This document shows, piece after piece, positions 10,059 to 16,543 of a DNA stretch of 64,000 nt. The notes under the pieces were generated by a model. That model was not told the DNA's origin and searched no databases. It saw only the letters and a program-made list of their open reading frames with translations. Source of the DNA: Clostridiales bacterium (GTDB taxonomy: Bacteria > Bacillota > Clostridia > Oscillospirales > Acutalibacteraceae); assembly GCA_012839185.1 (NCBI GenBank), contig DUNU01000014.1, forward strand, positions 62,001-126,000. The letters are read 5' to 3'. The number at the start of each line of letters is the position of its first letter. Within the stretch, counting starts at the first letter, position 1. Position numbers and translations under genes: made by a program.

Positions 10059-11873
10059 TTATTTCGTAATAGCCTTCGGTTTGCAGTTGCCCATACATAC
10101 ACCGCACTTGATGCACTTTTCTTCAATTATTGTGTAAGAGGCGAGCTTATGACCGGGAGCTATATAATCTGTCTTGACTATTGCATTGACGGGGCAGTTC
10201 TTTGCACAAAGACCGCAACCGATGCACTTATCTTTATTTATCGTGTAGGAAAGAAGTTTCTTACATACGCCTGCGGGACATTTTTTGTCAATTACGTGTG
10301 CACGATATTCTTCGGGGAATCTTTCATAAGTTGAAAGAACGGGGTTGGGAGCAGTCTGACCTAAACCGCAGAGAGAGTTCTCCTTGATGTAGTGACAGAG
10401 TTTTTCCATCTTGTCGAGGTCTTCCATTGTTCCGTGTCCGCTCGTAATCTTTTCAAGAATTTCGTAGAGACGCTTTGTGCCGATACGACAGGGAGAACAC
10501 TTACCGCAGGATTCATCGACGGTGAATTCAAGGAAGAACTTCGCAATATCAACCATACAGTTGTCTTCGTCCATAACGATAAGACCGCCGGAACCCATCA
10601 TTGCACCTTGTGCAACAAGGTTGTCATAGTCAATTTCAATATCTATCATTGATGCGGGGATACAACCGCCGGAGGGACCACCTGTCTGAGCTGCCTTGAA
10701 ACGCTTGCCGTTGGGAATGCCGCCGCCGATAACTTCGATGATTTCACGAAGAGTTGTTCCCATAGGAACTTCAACAAGACCCGTGTTATTGATTTTTCCG
10801 CCTAAAGCAAAAACTTTTGTTCCCTTGGATTTTTCAGTGCCCATTGAATTGAAATATTCGGCACCGTGAAGGATAATCTGAGGAATGTTTGCGAATGTTT
10901 CAACATTATTTTCGGTGGTGGGTTTTCCGAAAAGTCCCTTGACTGCCGGATAAGGAGGACGAGGACGAGGTTCACCGCGATTACCTTCAATTGAAGCCAT
11001 AAGAGCAGTTTCTTCACCGCAAACAAATGCACCTGCACCAAGACGGATAAAGAGGTCGAAATTGAAACCGGAATCAAAGATATTTTCACCTAAAAGACCG
11101 TATTCACGAGCATCATCAATAGCTTTCTGAAGGCGAGCAACAGCAATGGGATATTCAGCACGGACATATACATAACCTTTTGTAGCACCCGTAGCATAAC
11201 CGCAAATGGTCATGGCTTCAACGATACAGTGGGGATCACCTTCCAATACGGAACGGTCCATAAATGCACCCGGGTCACCTTCGTCAGCGTTACATACAAC
11301 ATATTTCTGGTCTGCATGATTTGCAGCCGTAAAACTCCATTTAAGACCGGTGGGGAAACCGCCGCCTCCTCTGCCTCTGAGTCCCGAATCTTTTATTACT
11401 TTAATAACATCTTCGGGAGACATTTCTGTCAAAGCCTTGCCGAGAGCAGCATAACCGTCCATGGCGATATATTCGTCAATGCTTTCGGGATTAATTACAC
11501 CGCAGTTGCGGAGAGCTACACGCTTTTGCAATTTGTAGAAAGAAGTATCGGCAAGAGATGCGTGAATCTGATCACGGGATGCTTCGTCAATGGAATCGGA
11601 AACAAGACGCTTGACAATACGTCCTTTTACGAGATGTTCTTTTACGATTTCTTCAACATCTTCAGACTTGACTTTTGCGTAGAAGGTTCCGTCGGGATAT
11701 ACAATAACAATGGGACCTTGAGCACAAAGACCGAAACAACCGGTCTGAACGATTTTGATTTCTTTTTCAAGGTTGTTTATCTTAATTTGAGATTCAAATT
11801 CTTCGATTATTTTTTCACTGCCGGATGAATGGCAGCCTGTACCGCCACAAATCAATACTTGGGCACGAATCAT
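10059..11873 (-). CDS. hydB: NuoF-like NADH-binding hydrogenase subunit HydB
   Basis: 604 residues; ATG 11873 after AGGAGG. N-terminal thioredoxin-like [2Fe-2S] domain (C9, C14, C46, C50). NuoF core with the FMN/NADH glycine loop GRGGGGFPTGLKW, an SLBB-type segment, the N3-type [4Fe-4S] motif SCGKCSPCRIGTKRL, and a C-terminal pair of ferredoxin clusters (CIGCGLCAKNCP and CIKCGVCMGNCKP). This is the electron-input and presumed bifurcation module that exchanges electrons with NAD(H) and ferredoxin. It sits 16 bp upstream of hydA and 23 bp after the small ferredoxin-like gene. Confidence 0.94.
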   Translation of the reverse strand: MIRAQVLICGGTGCHSSGSEKIIEEFESQIKINNLEKEIKIVQTGCFGLCAQGPIVIVYPDGTFYAKVKSEDVEEIVKEHLVKGRIVKRLVSDSIDEASRDQIHASLADTSFYKLQKRVALRNCGVINPESIDEYIAMDGYAALGKALTEMSPEDVIKVIKDSGLRGRGGGGFPTGLKWSFTAANHADQKYVVCNADEGDPGAFMDRSVLEGDPHCIVEAMTICGYATGATKGYVYVRAEYPIAVARLQKAIDDAREYGLLGENIFDSGFNFDLFIRLGAGAFVCGEETALMASIEGNRGEPRPRPPYPAVKGLFGKPTTENNVETFANIPQIILHGAEYFNSMGTEKSKGTKVFALGGKINNTGLVEVPMGTTLREIIEVIGGGIPNGKRFKAAQTGGPSGGCIPASMIDIEIDYDNLVAQGAMMGSGGLIVMDEDNCMVDIAKFFLEFTVDESCGKCSPCRIGTKRLYEILEKITSGHGTMEDLDKMEKLCHYIKENSLCGLGQTAPNPVLSTYERFPEEYRAHVIDKKCPAGVCKKLLSYTINKDKCIGCGLCAKNCPVNAIVKTDYIAPGHKLASYTIIEEKCIKCGVCMGNCKPKAITK

Positions 11874-11896
11874 AATTGTATCCTCCTGACGCTTAA

Positions 11897-12259
11897 TCAA
11901 CCTGTGATTGTATATTTCTTTATGACTTTACCGTTGATAAGGTGGTCTTTTACGATTTCTTTAACCTTATCGGGGTTTATTTTGACATAAGTAACTTTTT
12001 CTTTATCAGCCTCGAAGATTTCAACAACGGGCTCATATTGGCAGATACCTATGCAGCCTGTCTGGGTTACGGTAACCTTATCGGAAAGGCCTGCAGCACT
12101 GACTTCTTCAACAAAAGCGTTGAGAACGGGACGAGCACCTGCAGCGATACCGCAAGTAGCCATACCAACTACAACACGGATTGAGCCGGAGCCTTCACGC
12201 ATAACAATTTTGTCTTGCATTTTTGCCTTGATAGCGGCAAGTTCTTCGAGTGATTTCAT
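11897..12259 (-). CDS. Small thioredoxin-like [2Fe-2S] ferredoxin-domain protein
   Basis: 120 residues after AAGGAG. It resembles the C-terminal half of NuoE and the N-terminus of HydB (VVVGMATCGIAAGA then TGCIGICQYEP). Only three cysteines occur in the whole protein (C36, C69, C73), whereas this cluster fold normally uses four; the second Cys of the first pair is missing. It may form a cluster with a non-Cys ligand or be structural. Genes of this kind commonly sit between the hydrogenase signalling genes and hydB in Clostridia; role probably electron transfer to HydB. Confidence 0.85.
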   Translation of the reverse strand: MKSLEELAAIKAKMQDKIVMREGSGSIRVVVGMATCGIAAGARPVLNAFVEEVSAAGLSDKVTVTQTGCIGICQYEPVVEIFEADKEKVTYVKINPDKVKEIVKDHLINGKVIKKYTITG

Positions 12260-12280
12260 GTATATACTCCTTAAATAGAT

Positions 12281-12820
12281 TTACAAATTCTGGCTATACT
12301 GTTCTTTCAAATAATCTGTAATCCAAGCAAGCACTTCGGGAACATCCAATGGGACATCACCCAGAACGGCAACCAATTCGGCGGTATCAAGATGTACGTT
12401 GTTGTGCCTGAATATCCAACGGATATTCGGAGAACCTTGTATAAGCGTAATAACAGTAGAGATAATATCTCCAAGCGGTGTAAAATCAATACTGTCTTTT
12501 ATAAAAACGGCAGTTATTTTTGTGCCGTGATTATCAGTGTAATTGTCAATATGCTTTGACTCAATATTCATATATCCGCCGGTCTGTTCCGCCGCAAGCT
12601 TGAAAAATGGCAGCCCCAAACCGACTTTGCGAGTCGTACGGGTAGTCGAAAACGGATTGGTAACATTTTTAAGGAAATCTTCCTTCATTCCGCAGCCGTT
12701 GTCGGCTATTTCGATTGATAATTTATGTTCATCTTCGATAATTGCAATATGAATCGTATCGGCTTTTGCTTTGACTGAATTCATTGAAATATCGAGAATA
12801 TTCAGAGATAATTCTTTCAT
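12281..12820 (-). CDS. Orphan GHKL ATP-binding protein (histidine-kinase-like ATPase), copy 2
   Basis: 179 residues with an HATPase_c core: N-box-like SLNILDISMNSVKAKA, G1 IEIADNGCGM, and lid plus G2 TTRTTRKVGLGLPFFKLAAE. No sensor, HisKA or membrane part, so it is not a full two-component kinase; it may act as a serine kinase or ATP-dependent switch. The C-terminal 55 residues are unrelated to the kinase fold. Its start overlaps the PHP gene stop (ATGA). One of two GHKL proteins in the hydrogenase operon. Confidence 0.85.
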   Translation of the reverse strand: MKELSLNILDISMNSVKAKADTIHIAIIEDEHKLSIEIADNGCGMKEDFLKNVTNPFSTTRTTRKVGLGLPFFKLAAEQTGGYMNIESKHIDNYTDNHGTKITAVFIKDSIDFTPLGDIISTVITLIQGSPNIRWIFRHNNVHLDTAELVAVLGDVPLDVPEVLAWITDYLKEQYSQNL

Positions 12821-13476
12821 TGTTCAAATTGTGAAGCAAGTTGATTCAAAGTATGACTGTCTGATGATATATAACAATCAAAGCCTTGCAAAGCATATTT
12901 TTCAATATATTCATCAAGTTTTGATTTATTATATATCTCAAAAGCGGTGAAACCACAGTCTTTCGGGAAAACACCCAAGGTTGCAATAATGCTGTTGCTT
13001 TGCTTGTCGATGTGTGCGGGATAACAAAATCCGCCACAAGATTTGACTAAATCTGCAACTTCATTGATAGCAATATCGGTTGCATTTATAAGCAAATGCT
13101 CTTCTGTACCGACAATCTTGTCATCGTTATTCACAATGAGTTGGTTTCCGAAAATGTCCGGTCTGTTGGGAATTTTGATACGATGGTCATCAACCAGATC
13201 TCCGAACGCCATTGTATCGTTAAGCGACTCAAACAGGCAAATAACATGAATATCTTCAGCCGTAGTCAGCTCCATTCCGCCATATGCTTTGATGTCAAAC
13301 TGTTTTGCAAATTCAAAGAATGCGGGACAGTTTTTTGTTGAGTTGTGGTCGGTTATTGCCATAACATCCAAACCGATCAATTTTCCCATTCCGGCAATAT
13401 TCCCCGGAGTCATATCATCATCAGCACAAGGAGAGAGACAGGAGTGAATATGCAGGTCGTATTTCCCCGCAATCAT
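12817..13476 (-). CDS. PHP-domain metal-dependent phosphoesterase
   Basis: 219 residues with polymerase-and-histidinol-phosphatase signatures: YDLHIHSCLSPCADD at the N-terminus, AITDHNSTKN near 40, and later PAHIDKQ and ISSDSHTLN, which supply the usual His/Asp metal ligands. Family members hydrolyse phosphoesters, including nucleotide 3'-5' linkages and small phosphorylated molecules. It is embedded between DRTGG and GHKL genes with 4-bp overlaps on both sides, so its activity is likely tied to signalling in this operon. Confidence 0.88.
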   Translation of the reverse strand: MIAGKYDLHIHSCLSPCADDDMTPGNIAGMGKLIGLDVMAITDHNSTKNCPAFFEFAKQFDIKAYGGMELTTAEDIHVICLFESLNDTMAFGDLVDDHRIKIPNRPDIFGNQLIVNNDDKIVGTEEHLLINATDIAINEVADLVKSCGGFCYPAHIDKQSNSIIATLGVFPKDCGFTAFEIYNKSKLDEYIEKYALQGFDCYISSDSHTLNQLASQFEQ

Positions 13477-13814
13477 GACATATCTCCTAATGAAGAAGCT
13501 CCCAAAAGAAGAGCAATTTCATAAGCTGTTTTGTCTGTCGATAGTATGTTAATCCCCTTATCGAAAGCTGTCTGACGGATGTTTTCATCAACTTCAACAC
13601 CTTCTGCAAGGACGATGCAAGCAACATCAACAAGGGCTGCAACTGCAACGATATTGACATTTGACATAATTGTAATCCAACAGTCATCAGCTTGTGCATT
13701 GCCCATAACCCATGAGAGCAGGTCACCTATATAACAACCACGTAAAGTACGATTCGTATCGGGAATGCTTAACTCTTTGAAATTGTGTTTTGAAACTAAA
13801 TCTTTGACTTTCAT
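13473..13814 (-). CDS. DRTGG-domain protein, copy 2
   Basis: 113 residues related to the DRTGG domain found with CBS domains and in the N-terminal half of HPr kinase. Recognisable parts are GCYIGDLLSWVMGNAQ and the central CIVLAEGVEVDENIRQTA. No P-loop, so it cannot be a kinase by itself; probably a ligand or phospho-acceptor module. It starts 4 bp after the HydS-like stop and overlaps PHP by 4 bp. It is paralogous in type to 15512-15856. Confidence 0.8.
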   Translation of the reverse strand: MKVKDLVSKHNFKELSIPDTNRTLRGCYIGDLLSWVMGNAQADDCWITIMSNVNIVAVAALVDVACIVLAEGVEVDENIRQTAFDKGINILSTDKTAYEIALLLGASSLGDMS

Positions 13815-13818
13815 AATA

Positions 13819-15066
13819 TCAGCAATCCTTCATTAAAGCACAGCCCTCGATGCCGGAAGCATTTTTGCGAACAATGTCTTCGGCAAATGCTTTGCAGGAA
13901 GGACTGCCGCACGCACCGCAATCAATTCCGGGAAGTTTCTTGACAAGCTCCTGAATCTGAGCCATCATACGCATCGATTCCGTGAAATCATTTGAAAGGC
14001 GGGCAATGGGTATATATTCAGGGAAAGTGTCGTTTATAACATCAGAGGGGATAGTATTAGTTTCTTTGGGTAAACGGTTTTGAGAAACCGGTAGATATCT
14101 GCGAATGCTTTGAAGTCGTGTACGGGCTATGAACGGATTTTCAATCGTCATAACTCCTCCGACACAACCGGGAGAACAGGCATTGAGCTCAACAAACTCA
14201 AGTTTGGGAATTTTTCCGTTTTCAATCGCATCTAAAATACGATTTACATTGTCAATTCCATCGGCAGCAAGATAGCTGTCATTGAGTATGGCAGCAGCTT
14301 CTCCGCCACTTGATGCCCAGCCCATTCCGAGCATACCGCTTTCACTTGAAACTGTCGGAGAATTTCCTCGTTTCATAACTGCAATAAGCTGGAAATATAT
14401 ATCCTGAAGGGAGACGACAACATCAATATTTCCGGTTGGTTTGCCGTAACCGTTGCGGATATAACTTACTTTAGCGGGGCAGGGAGAGATAAAGAATGTA
14501 CCTATATCTTCTCGTTTCAGCTCCGGATGCTTTTTCATTGCACGCTCTACAGCTCTTTTTGCAGCAAGTTCCATAGGTTGTTCAAGCGGCATGATGTTAT
14601 CCTGCAAATACGGATAACGAAGTCCGATAAGCCGGACAACAACGGGACAAGCAGAGCTGATTACAGGTTTTTTTATTCCCGGTGTTTTAATATAAAGACG
14701 AGTGTACTCAGTAATGATTTCAGCAGCTTTTGCTACTTCAAAAACGTCATCGAAACCTATATCAATGAGACCTTGCAGGACATTGTCCACATCCTCCAAA
14801 CCATCAAACTGTCCAAACAGGGCAGGTGGCGGGAGGGCTATTTTATATTTGTATTTGTCAATATGATGTTCAAGTTTTGAACACATCGCACGTTTTGCAC
14901 CATGTGGGCAGACTCTTATACATTCTCCGCAGTCAATGCATCTGTCTTCATCAATAACGGCATGTCCGTCGCGGATTCGGATTGCTTCCGTCGGACAATG
15001 TTTCAAGCAGGAGGTACACCCACGACATTTTGTAATATCAAGTTCTACACTATGACGAAAACTCAT
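13819..15066 (-). CDS. Putative sensory [FeFe] hydrogenase (HydS-like, group C/D)
   Basis: 415 residues; ATG 15066 is placed 8 nt after AAAGGAG. Two N-terminal [4Fe-4S] clusters (C14/17/20/24 and C43/46/49/53), an H-cluster domain with all four ligand cysteines kept (C140, C196, C297, C301) but altered surroundings, and a C-terminal [4Fe-4S] domain (C383, C386, C391, C409). L1 reads SSACPVV: Ala replaces the proton-transfer Cys, as reported for sensory enzymes such as Thermotoga HydS. L2 reads SPCPAKV, losing the Met of MPC. There is no PAS domain. Likely an H2 or redox sensor rather than a turnover enzyme. It sits between GHKL and DRTGG genes. Confidence 0.82.
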   Translation of the reverse strand: MSFRHSVELDITKCRGCTSCLKHCPTEAIRIRDGHAVIDEDRCIDCGECIRVCPHGAKRAMCSKLEHHIDKYKYKIALPPPALFGQFDGLEDVDNVLQGLIDIGFDDVFEVAKAAEIITEYTRLYIKTPGIKKPVISSACPVVVRLIGLRYPYLQDNIMPLEQPMELAAKRAVERAMKKHPELKREDIGTFFISPCPAKVSYIRNGYGKPTGNIDVVVSLQDIYFQLIAVMKRGNSPTVSSESGMLGMGWASSGGEAAAILNDSYLAADGIDNVNRILDAIENGKIPKLEFVELNACSPGCVGGVMTIENPFIARTRLQSIRRYLPVSQNRLPKETNTIPSDVINDTFPEYIPIARLSNDFTESMRMMAQIQELVKKLPGIDCGACGSPSCKAFAEDIVRKNASGIEGCALMKDC

Positions 15067-15096
15067 GGGATACACTCCTTTCAAATGTTTGTCAGA

Positions 15097-15519
15097 TTAA
15101 AGCAATACAGCCATTTTAATTTTTGTTCCGACACCGACGGTACTTTCGATATCCATATTATCGGTATATCTTTTCATATTCGGAAGTCCCATTCCGGCAC
15201 CAAATCCCAGTGAACGTACACTGTCTGTTGCGGTTGAATATCCTTCCTGCATAGCAAGGTCGACATCTTCAATCCCGGGACCTTTGTCCGATAAAATTAT
15301 CTCGATTTTATCGGGATGTACGATAACATCTGCTGTTCCGCCTTGAGCGTGGATTACCATATTTATTTCACCTTCGTACATGGCAATAGACACCCGACGT
15401 ATAATTTCAGGATCAAGACCTAATCTGCGAAGATTTTTTTTTACCTGAACTGATGCCTGACCGGCTGAAGTAAAGTCTTCACCGTCGATATTAAAATGGA
15501 ATATCAAAGGCTCACTCAT
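15097..15519 (-). CDS. Orphan GHKL ATP-binding protein, anti-sigma-factor-kinase (RsbW)-like, copy 1
   Basis: 140 residues; ATG 15519 follows AGGTG, while GTG at 15528 is a weaker alternative. N-terminal FHFNIDGEDFTSAGQASVQV, N-box RRVSIAMYEGEINMVIHA, G1 ILSDKGPGIEDVDLAMQ and G2 GFGAGMGLPNMKRYTD closely follow RsbW/SpoIIAB. Such proteins phosphorylate Ser/Thr on an antagonist and bind a partner. No sigma factor or STAS antagonist is nearby; the neighbouring DRTGG proteins are candidate partners. It overlaps the preceding DRTGG gene by 8 bp. Confidence 0.87.
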   Translation of the reverse strand: MSEPLIFHFNIDGEDFTSAGQASVQVKKNLRRLGLDPEIIRRVSIAMYEGEINMVIHAQGGTADVIVHPDKIEIILSDKGPGIEDVDLAMQEGYSTATDSVRSLGFGAGMGLPNMKRYTDNMDIESTVGVGTKIKMAVLL

Positions 15520-15856
15520 TTGCGGCACCTAATCCGGCGGCATATAACATTCCGCAAGCCTCATAAAGACGTAAGTCCGATGTGAGTATTGCCATACCGC
15601 ATTCTTTTGCAAGCTCAATCATTTCTTCGGTAGGTTGTTTTGAGCGGACGAAAACGATGCAGACCATATCCATCATTTCAGCAGTACGAATTACCTGAGG
15701 ATTGACAAGTCCGGTAATAAGAACTGCCTGGTCTTTGACATAACGAAGAACATCACTCATCATGTCCGAACCGCAAGCAGAATTTACTTCATGTTCAAGA
15801 TTATCTGCACAAATAACTTTTGCGTTGAGAATTTCACAAATTTTTGAAATAGTCAT
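15512..15856 (-). CDS. DRTGG-domain protein, copy 1
   Basis: 114 residues with a DRTGG-like fold: MTISKICEILNAKVI, CGSDMMSDVLRYVKDQAVLI, and a C-terminal GMAILTSDLRLYEACGMLY. It lacks a nucleotide-binding P-loop. It is the second gene of the hydrogenase operon, 2 bp after hydC and overlapping the RsbW-like gene by 8 bp. The pairing DRTGG/GHKL occurs twice in this operon, flanking the sensory hydrogenase. Confidence 0.82.
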   Translation of the reverse strand: MTISKICEILNAKVICADNLEHEVNSACGSDMMSDVLRYVKDQAVLITGLVNPQVIRTAEMMDMVCIVFVRSKQPTEEMIELAKECGMAILTSDLRLYEACGMLYAAGLGAANE

Positions 15857-15858
15857 AA

Positions 15859-16353
15859 TCAGTTATATTTTGCAAGAATACCGGGAATCATATCGGGAGT
15901 AAGGTTTCCGTATACGTCATCATTTATGGTCATAACGGGAGCAAGACCGCAAGCGCCGATACAGCGGCAAGCTTCAATTGAAAATTTTCCGTCAAGAGTG
16001 CATTCGCCGGATTCAATACCAAGGATTTCAACAATTTTATCGAGGATTTCCTGAGCACCTTTTACATAGCAAGCAGTGCCTAAGCATACGGAAATGTTGT
16101 ATCTACCTTTGGGAGCAAGAGAAAACTGTGAGTAGAATGTTGAAACACCGTAAACTTTTTCAAGTGAGATTTTCATGCCTTCGGCAATCATGACCTGAAC
16201 TTCAAAGGGAAGATAGCCGTAGATTTCCTGAGCTTCCTGCATTACATGCATGAGCATTGAAGAATCACCGGCATTTTTCGCGATAACCGCCTTTAACTGA
16301 GCTTCCTGTTCGGGTGTTCCTTTGAAAGGAATCTTACTGATTTTTTTACGCAT
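15859..16353 (-). CDS. hydC: NuoE-like [2Fe-2S] hydrogenase subunit HydC
   Basis: 164 residues; ATG 16353 after AGGAGG. Helical N-terminus (MQEAQEIYGYLPFEVQVMIA) then the thioredoxin-like [2Fe-2S] domain with C90, C95, C131, C135 (CLGTAC and CIGAC). It transfers electrons between the NADH-binding HydB and HydA. It is separated from hydB by seven other genes although the three are expected to form one complex. First gene of the operon. Confidence 0.93.
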   Translation of the reverse strand: MRKKISKIPFKGTPEQEAQLKAVIAKNAGDSSMLMHVMQEAQEIYGYLPFEVQVMIAEGMKISLEKVYGVSTFYSQFSLAPKGRYNISVCLGTACYVKGAQEILDKIVEILGIESGECTLDGKFSIEACRCIGACGLAPVMTINDDVYGNLTPDMIPGILAKYN

Positions 16354-16390
16354 TTGAGAAATCCTCCTATAATATACACATACGATTATG

Positions 16391-16419
16391 ATTATAACAG
16401 AATTTATTAATAATGTAAA
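16391..16419 (-). promoter_or_regulatory. Promoter of the hydrogenase operon
   Basis: Minus strand TTTACA (16414-16419), 17-bp spacer, TATAAT (16391-16396), 38 bp before hydC. No clear Rex-type palindrome was seen next to it. Confidence 0.7.
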
Positions 16420-16503
16420 TAGCAAAATTTATTTTTTCGCTATTGTCTAAAATTGAACAGATGTTGATTATTTATTTGAACAGATTGACAGATGCTTATC
16501 TCA

Positions 16504-16531
16504 AATAAAAAATAAGACCGCCGAAGCGGTC
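16504..16531 (-). terminator. Intrinsic terminator after dockerin hydrolase gene
   Basis: On the minus strand GACCGC-TTCG-GCGGTC (16516-16531) followed by TTATTTTTTATTT. It lies 13 bp past the stop at 16544. Confidence 0.85.
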
Positions 16532-16543
16532 AATTTTTGAATA

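Noticed and set aside
12281-12820. Two-component histidine kinase
   Set aside because: Has the GHKL ATPase core but no sensor, HisKA dimerisation domain or neighbouring response regulator.
13473-13814. Truncated HPr kinase
   Set aside because: Only the DRTGG-type domain is present and the P-loop part is absent; a complete hprK exists at 41890-42849.
16354-16543. Small genes or tRNA in the gaps
   Set aside because: Intergenic regions were read for cloverleaf/CCA patterns and short ORFs with ribosome sites; none was convincing in this gap or elsewhere.
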